Source of the DNA: Flavobacterium psychrophilum
GTDB taxonomy: Bacteria; Bacteroidota; Bacteroidia; Flavobacteriales; Flavobacteriaceae
Direction of reading: 5' to 3'
Length of the DNA stretch: 21,240 nt
NCBI GenBank assembly: GCA_003243255.1
Contig: QFQM01000074.1
Location: 1-21,240, forward strand
How positions within the stretch are numbered: position 1 is the stretch's first letter; each line of letters starts with the position of its first letter. Positions 14,908-21,240 of this stretch are shown one piece after another. Both the position numbers and the translations under genes were made by a program. The notes under the pieces were generated by a model. That model was not told where the DNA came from. It did not search any database and saw only the letters and a list, made by a program, of their open reading frames with translations.

Positions 14908-15963
14908 ATGCTTATGCAAATCACAAACAAAAAGCTGCCCAACTACTTACTACATATATTAGGAAGTATCCTTTTTATTAGTATTCCGGTATTTTCGTCA
15001 CCCGACTTTAATACTTCCCGACATCTTTTTGACATTGCTCCCTTTCAGCGAAATTTCATAAGCCATTCATTACTCCTTGGCTTTTTTTATGCCAACTACC
15101 TGTATTTTCTGCCCGGGCTCTATTTTGCAAAAAAACAGCAATTGTATATTTTAGTGATTGTAGTCAGCTTTTTGATTATAAATTTTGTACCCCAGTTACT
15201 TATACCTGCAGACAGTTTTATGTATGCCCGTGGCACAATGCCACCTCCGCCTGGTCCCGGTAATCCTATGATGCCTAATATAATGCCCATGCTGCCGAGC
15301 GGACCATTATTTAACTTCATCATTATTTTCTTTCTGGGTTTTCTGTTAAAGTTCAATCAGCGAATGGCAACAATGCAGAGCGAAAACCTCAAGACAGAAA
15401 TCTCATACCTAAAGGCGCAGATAAACCCACACTTTTTATTCAATACGCTTAACAGTGTTTATGCTTTAGCTCTTGAAAAATCAGATTCAGCTCCCGAAGC
15501 CATTCTTAAACTTTCGTCTATGATGCGCTACGTAGTAACCGAAAGCAGCAGAGACAGCGTATCGCTCACAAAAGAAATGGATTATATAAAAAATTATATA
15601 AGCCTGCAGCAGCTACGTATGGATGGAGAAAATTCTTTTTCCTTTATTGTAACCGGTAGCCCAATAGGAAAAAGCATATCACCCTTGATTCTTATACCCT
15701 TTATAGAAAACGCATTTAAATATGGCCTGAACCCTGAAAAAGAATCTTTTATCGCCATAAATATAGATGTTACGGCACATGAACTCATTCTTAATGTAAG
15801 AAACGACAAGGTAAATATGCAGCCTTCACCTGATGAAAAAAGCGAGCAAGGGTTAGAAAATACCGCCAAACGGTTAGATTATCTTTATCCTGATAAGCAT
15901 AAATTACTTATCTTTGATGATGAGCACACCTTTACCGTTAACTTATCTATAACTCTGCTATGA
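14908..15963 (+). CDS. LytS-like membrane sensor histidine kinase
   Basis: A 351-aa sensor kinase of the LytS/YehU type (His_kinase PF06580). Four hydrophobic segments lie near 12-30, 52-70, 79-99 and 133-150. The loop between the third and fourth (about 103-132), predicted periplasmic, is strikingly Pro/Met-rich. The phosphoacceptor His175 lies in the family signature QINPHFLFNTLNS. The ATP-binding part shows the N box IENAFKYG (267-274) and the glycine-rich motif GLENTAKRL (315-323). ATGs at 14908 and 14914 are both possible starts; I list the first, although a promoter box directly before it would favour the second. The stop codon overlaps the response-regulator start (ATGA), so the pair is translationally coupled. 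The signal sensed is unknown. Confidence 0.93.
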   Translation: MLMQITNKKLPNYLLHILGSILFISIPVFSSPDFNTSRHLFDIAPFQRNFISHSLLLGFFYANYLYFLPGLYFAKKQQLYILVIVVSFLIINFVPQLLIPADSFMYARGTMPPPPGPGNPMMPNIMPMLPSGPLFNFIIIFFLGFLLKFNQRMATMQSENLKTEISYLKAQINPHFLFNTLNSVYALALEKSDSAPEAILKLSSMMRYVVTESSRDSVSLTKEMDYIKNYISLQQLRMDGENSFSFIVTGSPIGKSISPLILIPFIENAFKYGLNPEKESFIAINIDVTAHELILNVRNDKVNMQPSPDEKSEQGLENTAKRLDYLYPDKHKLLIFDDEHTFTVNLSITLL

Positions 15964-16640
15964 TAAAGGCTATAGCTATTGATGATGAGCCTCTTGCGCT
16001 TAAAATTATTGAGCATTTTTGTAAACAAACCGACTTCATTGAACTTGATAAAACCTTTACCAAGACGGATGAAGCGTTAAAACATATAAAAAAGTTTCCC
16101 GTTGACCTTCTTTTTCTGGATATACAAATGCCGGGAAAAAATGGTATTGACTTTTACAGGCAACTGGATGCTGAAGTTATGGTTATTTTTACCACTGCTT
16201 TCAGCGAATATGCTGTTGAGGGCTTTAACATCAATGCACTGGATTATCTTTTAAAACCTTTTTCTCAGGAACGCTTCATGCAGGCAGCAGAAAAAGCCAG
16301 GAAAGAAATGCAGAGCAAAAAAACTACTCTGGACCATACGCACCTGCTTATACGTGCCGACTATAAACTTAACCGCATTGAATTTGATGACATTATGCTC
16401 ATCGAAGGCCTTGATGATTATATTCGGGTACATCTAAAAAATAAAACCACTATTACCGCAAGGCTCTCGATGAAAAGCATACTGGAAAAACTTCCTCCTG
16501 CGTTATTCATAAGAGTGCATCGTTCTTATATTGTTCCGGTAAAAAAAGTAAAATCTTTCTATAATAAAACTATTCAGATAGAGGATTTTGTAATACCTAT
16601 CGGAGACACTTATAAAGACGAAGTCAACAAATATTTTTAG
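15960..16640 (+). CDS. LytTR-family response regulator
   Basis: A 226-aa DNA-binding response regulator. The receiver domain (1-118) has the acidic pair Asp8-Asp9, phosphoacceptor Asp54 in LFLDIQMPG, the switch Thr78/Thr79 in FTTAF, and Lys99 in LLKPF. The LytTR domain (about 128-226) contains the VHRSYIVP segment (186-193) and a closing strand VIPIGDTYKDEV. It overlaps the kinase gene by 4 nt and must be its partner. LytTR proteins bind direct repeats in two successive major grooves; fitting repeats are present upstream of this operon and directly downstream of this gene, before the second protease. I infer autoregulation plus control of that protease. Confidence 0.95.
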   Translation: MIKAIAIDDEPLALKIIEHFCKQTDFIELDKTFTKTDEALKHIKKFPVDLLFLDIQMPGKNGIDFYRQLDAEVMVIFTTAFSEYAVEGFNINALDYLLKPFSQERFMQAAEKARKEMQSKKTTLDHTHLLIRADYKLNRIEFDDIMLIEGLDDYIRVHLKNKTTITARLSMKSILEKLPPALFIRVHRSYIVPVKKVKSFYNKTIQIEDFVIPIGDTYKDEVNKYF

Positions 16641-16642
16641 AT

Positions 16643-16681
16643 TTTTTTGCCGGTTCACCGACGTTTTTTGCCGGTTTACCT
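16643..16681 (+). promoter_or_regulatory. Putative LytTR operator upstream of the short M43 protease
   Basis: TTTTTTGCCGGTTCACC (16643-16659) recurs as TTTTTTGCCGGTTTACC (16664-16680) with one mismatch and an offset of exactly 21 bp. The GTTYACC core equals that of the pair at 14841-14870. It starts 3 nt after the regulator stop codon. An imperfect -7 box, AACCTTTG (16723-16730), lies about one helical turn further from the repeats than in the kinase promoter and would give a leader of about 110 nt. Confidence 0.65.
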
Positions 16682-16846
16682 CAATTTAATCATTTTTTTG
16701 GGTAATCTGTTCACTTTTACGCAACCTTTGAACAATTTAAGCATCTATTCTTAACAGAATATTAATATTTAACTATTTAAATTTTTCAATACCGCTGGAT
16801 TTGAATACCTTGCGGCGCTAAAAAAAAATGAATACCACTATTACCT

Positions 16847-18214
16847 ATGAAAAAAACTTTGACTTTTAAAAATGTAGCGTTCGCTGCGTTTTTCTCTTTG
16901 CCCTTGCTTTTGAATGCTCAAAGTGCCCCAAAAACATTTGGAAAAAGCATAACAGAAAAAGTAAATCAGGAGAATGGACTTATCCGATGCATATCTACTG
17001 AATACGAAAAATTTCTTCAGGAAAACAGTCCAAACAGAGCATCTGATGCACAATTCGAATCATGGATAGATAATAAAATTGTTGAAAGAAAAGCTAGAAA
17101 AGCAGGCCAGAAATCTGCTAATACAGTAGTTACTATTCCTGTAGTTGTTCACATCATCCATAATGGTGATGCTCTTGGTTCAGGAGAAAACATTAAAAAT
17201 GATCAGGTACTTTCTCAGATCAGGGTTTTAAATGACGATTACAGAAGAAAAGAAAACACTCTTGGATATAACGAATTTGAAGTAGGTGCTGATACTGAAA
17301 TCGAATTTTGTCTTGCTCAGATAGATCCCGATGGAAATCCTACTAATGGTATTACAAGAACAAACCTTGGAGTAGCCAGCTGGAGCAGAAGTCAGGTAGA
17401 AGCAAACCTTAAGCCTTCGACTTATTGGGATCCTGAGAAATACCTGAATATTTGGGTTTGCCGCTTTGGAGGTGACCTTTCAGATGTATTGGGATATGCA
17501 CAATTTCCTCAGGGATCTGGACTTGCCGGACTTGATGACACTGGCTTTGACTTTACTGATGGTGTAATTATAGGTTACCAGTATTTTGGATCTTCTAACT
17601 ACTACCCGCAAGGAACGTATTCTTCTCCTTATGACTTAGGAAGAACCACAACACACGAAGTTGGACACTATCTGGGACTTAGACATATTTGGGGCGATGG
17701 TAATGGCGGATGTAATAATACCGACTATTGTAATGACACTCCATTTGCTTATGAAGCTAATGCAGGATGCCCTTTTGGTACTGACTCATGCCCTAATAAA
17801 GCTGGTGAAGATATGATTAACAACTACATGGATTACACTAACGATATCTGTATGAACATCTTCACACAAGACCAAAAAACAAGAATGGTAACCGTTCTTG
17901 AAAATGCTGACAGAAGAGCTTCATTACTAACATCGGGTGTTTGCGGAACACTTACAACTGCTGATTTTGAAGCTTTGAGAGAAACTACAGTATATCCAAA
18001 CCCGGCTCAAAACGAACTAAACATTTCTGTTGCTAACGGAGAACTTCCGGACAGCTATGTTATCTACAACACTTTAGGACAAACAGTCGCTAACGTAAAA
18101 GTAGGTGACCAGTCTGCCCTTACTGTAAACACATCTGGTTATGCTAATGGCATTTATATCATCAAAATATTCAAAGGAAGTGAGTCTAAAACAATCAAGT
18201 TCATCAAGAACTAA
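16847..18214 (+). CDS. Secreted M43-family zinc metalloprotease, T9SS cargo (short form)
   Basis: A 455-aa paralogue of the protease at 12737-14785. The signal peptide is probably cut after Ala24 (LLLNA-Q). The propeptide holds one Cys (Cys48) next to the shared TEYEKFLQ stretch. The catalytic domain has HEVGHYLGLRH at 270-280 (His270, Glu271, His274, His280) and the Met-turn NYMDY with Met328. A type A T9SS sorting domain follows almost directly (YPNPAQNEL at 383-391, ANGIYIIKI at 433-441), without the Ig-like and Cys-rich domains of the longer protein. By hand count 46 of 70 positions are identical between residues 94-163 here and 91-160 of the paralogue. It is preceded by a putative LytTR operator. 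Substrate is unknown. Confidence 0.94.
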   Translation: MKKTLTFKNVAFAAFFSLPLLLNAQSAPKTFGKSITEKVNQENGLIRCISTEYEKFLQENSPNRASDAQFESWIDNKIVERKARKAGQKSANTVVTIPVVVHIIHNGDALGSGENIKNDQVLSQIRVLNDDYRRKENTLGYNEFEVGADTEIEFCLAQIDPDGNPTNGITRTNLGVASWSRSQVEANLKPSTYWDPEKYLNIWVCRFGGDLSDVLGYAQFPQGSGLAGLDDTGFDFTDGVIIGYQYFGSSNYYPQGTYSSPYDLGRTTTHEVGHYLGLRHIWGDGNGGCNNTDYCNDTPFAYEANAGCPFGTDSCPNKAGEDMINNYMDYTNDICMNIFTQDQKTRMVTVLENADRRASLLTSGVCGTLTTADFEALRETTVYPNPAQNELNISVANGELPDSYVIYNTLGQTVANVKVGDQSALTVNTSGYANGIYIIKIFKGSESKTIKFIKN

Positions 18215-18237
18215 TTATAAGCCTTCGTAAGATATTT

Positions 18238-18268
18238 AAAAGGTGCCTGTAATCAGGGCACCTTTTTT
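18238..18268. terminator. Bidirectional terminator between the short M43 protease and the membrane protein
   Basis: Stem AAAAGGTGCC/GGCACCTTTT (18238-18247 with 18257-18266) is followed by TT on the plus strand and, read on the minus strand, ends in UUUU then AAAU. It terminates the protease gene well and the opposing gene more weakly. The stop codon of the opposing gene (18253-18255) lies in the loop, and its last sense codons form one arm of the stem. Confidence 0.88.
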
Positions 18269-19281
18269 GTTTTCCAGATAAAGCCATCCAATATGTAATG
18301 TGTAAACTGGGGCACTACCAAAAAGGGTATCAGCAAAAAATGCCAGTTTTCAAAAACTGCGGCACCGGTAATGCTGAACTGTTCGTTCCAAACCATTATT
18401 TCCCAAAGATATTCTTCCGAAAAGGCAAGTAAAATCAGTATCCCTGCATAGATAAAAATACCTTTATAGGTATTGAGATAATAAAATAGCCCTGCCGGCT
18501 CAGATTTATCCTGCTTAATTTCTTTCAGATAAATCAACGCCATATACGGAATACCGTGTGAAACGATATTGAGCATGGTAAAAATAAGGTCGTTATTAAA
18601 GTATACGATCCCAAAATACCATGACAACACTGTACCTGCTATAATCGCATTTTTAGGAATGTTGAACTCTCGTGTTTTGAAACACACCCATCCTATTTTG
18701 AGGGCATACAACCCAAGAATGACAAAATACACATATCCGGCAACATTGAGCAAAGCATCATTACGATAAGTAAAGAATTCATCCTTCATAAACCATGTAA
18801 AGTTGCGCGGAGGACTCATAAACCAATATAACATAGGATAACCCGTGGCTGTGTATATAACCAGATTATCCATAAAAACACTAAGAGTTGTCTTTGGTTC
18901 ATATCTCGAGTAGAGCCTCATAAAACCGTACTGCTGCCGTATGAAATGAAACACTGCTACATAGGCCAGTGTAACCCAAAACACTTTACTCCCCAACATA
19001 AACAACACCATCCCTATAAAGAAACAGATTATGGGCAGCGCAATCAAAAGTTTTTTACGCTCCTGAAAAGCTTTGGATACAAGATAGGTTTTAAAAAGTG
19101 TAGCATACACATGAGCCACATCAATAAAAACCACAAAAAAGAGCCAGGTGTAAAACGAATACTCTTCTTCGAGGGTATGGAGCCATCCCTGACAAAAGAA
19201 AACAATTGCCAGTATTATAAAAGGTGGCGACAATATAAATAAACTGTCGGTTTTGGCTTTATGTATCCAGGGTTGTTTCAT
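18253..19281 (-). CDS. Multi-spanning membrane protein with conserved-looking His/Asp residues, function unknown
   Basis: A 342-aa integral membrane protein with about nine or ten hydrophobic segments. I do not recognise a named family with confidence. Polar residues stand out in or beside membrane segments: Asp54 and His57 (IDVAHVY), His112 (FHFIRQQYGF), His242 (VSHGIPY), His314 (ENWHFL), and His328 and Asp332 (THYILDGF). Such a set is reminiscent of membrane metalloenzymes such as Blh-type carotene oxygenases or fatty acid desaturases, but this is only analogy. The start overlaps the end of the upstream FAD-protein gene by 23 nt, so the two are translationally coupled. It is the last gene of its operon and ends in the loop of a bidirectional terminator. 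Confidence 0.85.
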   Translation of the reverse strand: MKQPWIHKAKTDSLFILSPPFIILAIVFFCQGWLHTLEEEYSFYTWLFFVVFIDVAHVYATLFKTYLVSKAFQERKKLLIALPIICFFIGMVLFMLGSKVFWVTLAYVAVFHFIRQQYGFMRLYSRYEPKTTLSVFMDNLVIYTATGYPMLYWFMSPPRNFTWFMKDEFFTYRNDALLNVAGYVYFVILGLYALKIGWVCFKTREFNIPKNAIIAGTVLSWYFGIVYFNNDLIFTMLNIVSHGIPYMALIYLKEIKQDKSEPAGLFYYLNTYKGIFIYAGILILLAFSEEYLWEIMVWNEQFSITGAAVFENWHFLLIPFLVVPQFTHYILDGFIWKTKKVP

Positions 19282-20881
19282 GTAGCATTTTGTTTACGGC
19301 ATTTATGCCCTGATGAAAAGCCTCTTCAAATATCGATATACCCGAAAGGTCACTGTGCGCAAAATAGATAGTATTATCAATACTCTTTGCTGCCATCGCT
19401 TTGGCTTCTCCAAAAATAAATCCAGGCGTTGGGCTAATCATCCCGTGTCCTACTATATGAATATCAATTTGCTCAACAAAAGCCTCAATACCCGGATGGG
19501 CAGCCTTTAAATCGGAAATCACGAAATCCTTCCAATACTCTTTTGAGGTCTTATAAACCAATTTTCTGGTCTTTTTGCTATCCGCAGAAGAAAAACTATG
19601 ATAGTAGGTAATCACAACCCTGTCCTGCAACTGTTTCACAGACTGGTGCTGATCATAAATATAGCCTAATCCCCTTCCCCCGAAAATTACATTATCCCAG
19701 CTTAACGGCTGGCTAAAATCGTCAGGCAGCTCGGTTAATGTCAGCGTTGCCAATAGCCACGGTGCATAAGTAAACTTTTGGGAAAGCTTTTTCCTATCCG
19801 GCAGCAAGTAACCATTCACAAACTGCGGCGTAGCCATAATTACTTTGTTAGCTTTTATAGTTACCGATTCATTGTTTGATGCATCAAAGGTTTTCACTGT
19901 TACCTTCCCGTTTTCTAATGCGACATCGTAAGCAATATGGTTTGCCAGTGTTTTATCTTTTGAATATTTCTTTAAATGTGTTGCCAGCCTTGCATTTCCT
20001 TCCGGCCATGTCAGTACATTTTCTTTATACTTATCTCCCGCATTATGCTTTCGTGCAGCAAAGTAATGGATCCCGGCCCAAGCTGAAACATAATCAATAC
20101 CTAACCCAAAATCATCACGGCAGCAATAGTCTACATATTCTAACAACTCTGAAGTTTTAAAATCAGCACTAGCCAACCACTCTTTCATCGTCATCATATC
20201 GAGCATCATATGCTTAGGATTTGCCGTAGTGCCTGAAACAGGGATATCAAAACAATATTTTCCATCATTTCCTCTGGCCTGCCTGAATTCTTCCATCATG
20301 GCAAAAAAGCGGTCGAATTCTTCATTGGCAACAGAACCTAAACCATACTTTGGCAGTAGGCCTTCCTGCCAGGTATTTTTATAGAAAAGACGTTCCTGCG
20401 GTGTAAAAGTAAGCTGCTCTTCATCAAATTCAGGAAAGCCCTTGTTGTCGTAGCCGGTTATTACTTTTTCTTCAGTGAGAAAAGCCAATAGTTCTTTATC
20501 ATGAAAGTTCGGAAGTGGTAAATAATGTGCCCCGAGCGGATATTTTGAATATTTATTCTGCCCGGAAGACGAATTGCCTCCGGTATAATTTTCAAGTTCC
20601 AGCAATAAAAAATCGTTTATCCCTTTTTTAGTAAGCTGGCGGGCAGCACTCAGCCCCGAAATACCTCCTCCTATTATCAGGTAGGGAGTCTGTATTTCAC
20701 GGGAAGGTTTAGGAAAATCTTTTGCCCAAAGCCTGTGACCCAAAATATGGGAGGTTCCAGTAAGTTTTACGATAAGTGAAATCGCTTTTTGCCTGCATGC
20801 CTGAACAGCAGGTACCAATAGCAATGCTCCCGCAATACTTTTTAAGAAGTTACGCCTATTATAATTTCCCCCATTCTTCAT
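19259..20881 (-). CDS. FAD-dependent amine-oxidase-like oxidoreductase with twin-arginine signal
   Basis: A 540-aa flavoprotein. The N-terminus NRRNFLK (8-14) followed by a hydrophobic stretch is a twin-arginine signal, so the folded FAD-loaded protein is probably exported. Cys29 in PAVQAC could be a lipidation site, although Gln before the Ala is unusual. The FAD-binding Rossmann motif is LIIGGGISGLSAARQL (68-83), with the ribose-binding Glu95 in LLLELE. The C-terminus (AHSDLSGISIFEEAFHQGINA) looks like the second FAD-contact region of amine oxidases and related NAD(P)-binding_8 proteins. The start is ATG 20881, which keeps the Tat signal intact. It overlaps the upstream spermidine-synthase-like gene by 23 nt and the downstream membrane-protein gene by 23 nt. 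A polyamine-derived substrate is plausible from context only. Confidence 0.87.
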   Translation of the reverse strand: MKNGGNYNRRNFLKSIAGALLLVPAVQACRQKAISLIVKLTGTSHILGHRLWAKDFPKPSREIQTPYLIIGGGISGLSAARQLTKKGINDFLLLELENYTGGNSSSGQNKYSKYPLGAHYLPLPNFHDKELLAFLTEEKVITGYDNKGFPEFDEEQLTFTPQERLFYKNTWQEGLLPKYGLGSVANEEFDRFFAMMEEFRQARGNDGKYCFDIPVSGTTANPKHMMLDMMTMKEWLASADFKTSELLEYVDYCCRDDFGLGIDYVSAWAGIHYFAARKHNAGDKYKENVLTWPEGNARLATHLKKYSKDKTLANHIAYDVALENGKVTVKTFDASNNESVTIKANKVIMATPQFVNGYLLPDRKKLSQKFTYAPWLLATLTLTELPDDFSQPLSWDNVIFGGRGLGYIYDQHQSVKQLQDRVVITYYHSFSSADSKKTRKLVYKTSKEYWKDFVISDLKAAHPGIEAFVEQIDIHIVGHGMISPTPGFIFGEAKAMAAKSIDNTIYFAHSDLSGISIFEEAFHQGINAVNKMLHETTLDT

Positions 20882-21240
20882 CAAAGTAGCGCACTAATAT
20901 CTGGTTGTCCAGTCTGTTAATCTCAATATCATTCGCAACCATATCTTTAGAAAAGACATTTAGTTTGCCATAATCATAATTATAAAACCTGAGTCCTTTA
21001 ACCTTTCGCCTGACAGTAGTAAAGTCGGTTGCAGGATTATTCGATGCAATGGTATAACCCCATTCGCCAAACGAAGGCACATAAACATGGTAGGCATCTG
21101 TTTTTGGCAATATCTCACCTACCGTCTTGTTGATGCACCAAAATGATTTAGGGGCAAAATAAGGTGATGTTGTTTGTATGGTCACTAATGCATCAGGGGT
21201 AAGAATGCGTTGCAGCGTCCTGTAAAAATTAAGAGAATAC
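20859..21240 (-). CDS. Spermidine-synthase-like protein (5' part outside the window)
   Basis: The C-terminal 126 residues of a polyamine aminopropyltransferase-like protein; the frame is open through the window edge. The visible part begins YSLNFYRTLQRILTPDALV and continues into TTSPYFAPKSFWCI and YHVYVPSFGEWGYTIAS. These segments are typical of the C-terminal half of the membrane-associated spermidine synthase-like proteins. The family transfers an aminopropyl group from decarboxylated SAM to an amine acceptor. The acceptor and the presence of an N-terminal membrane domain cannot be judged here. A GTG at 21185 is internal to the protein and is not its start. Its stop codon lies within the start region of the FAD protein (23-nt overlap), which marks an operon. 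Confidence 0.85.
   Translation of the reverse strand, partial: YSLNFYRTLQRILTPDALVTIQTTSPYFAPKSFWCINKTVGEILPKTDAYHVYVPSFGEWGYTIASNNPATDFTTVRRKVKGLRFYNYDYGKLNVFSKDMVANDIEINRLDNQILVRYFDEEWGKL

Noticed and set aside
21129..21185. GTG at 21185 as the start of a separate 108-aa gene
   Set aside because: The frame is open upstream to the window edge and the upstream residues continue the spermidine-synthase-like sequence.

Overview
The window reads as chromosomal DNA of a Flavobacterium-like member of the Bacteroidetes. Three things point there. Two secreted metalloproteases carry C-terminal domains of the type IX secretion system (T9SS). Several promoters match the Bacteroidetes pattern (TTG near -33, TAnnTTTG near -7) and Shine-Dalgarno sequences are scarce. 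The DNA polymerase III alpha subunit carries a fused N-terminal proofreading exonuclease. The sequence is AT-rich, densely coded and bounded by many clear intrinsic terminators. I see no rRNA, tRNA, CRISPR array, insertion sequence or phage gene, and no gene-free stretch longer than about 270 bases.

Layout, left to right. Positions 1-6160 run on the minus strand: a thioredoxin cut by the window edge, dnaE (1499 aa), a small RRM/RGG RNA-binding protein and a small lipoprotein. A plus-strand translation cluster follows: rpsP with a long Ala/Glu-rich tail, rimM, and a TrmN6-type tRNA methyltransferase. The rimM-trmN6 gap is filled exactly by ten 7-nt repeat units. A secreted protein of unknown function abuts trmN6 tail to tail. 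Next come a glutaryl-CoA dehydrogenase, an unknown lipoprotein and a DUF3050 protein with a possible haem-oxygenase-like di-iron fold.

Positions 12737-18214 form the most interesting block. Two paralogous M43 zinc metalloproteases, both T9SS cargo, flank an overlapping gene pair: a LytS-like membrane histidine kinase and a LytTR response regulator. Direct-repeat pairs of GTTYACC with a 21-bp period, the layout expected of a LytTR operator, lie upstream of the kinase operon and upstream of the second protease gene. I infer an autoregulated circuit that controls a secreted protease.

The right end (18253-21240) is a minus-strand operon of three genes joined by two identical 23-nt overlaps. They are the end of a spermidine-synthase-like protein, a FAD-dependent amine-oxidase-like protein with a twin-arginine signal, and a multi-spanning membrane protein with His and Asp residues in or near its membrane segments. 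I infer an uncharacterised envelope-associated, polyamine-related pathway. Its last gene shares a bidirectional terminator with the second protease gene.
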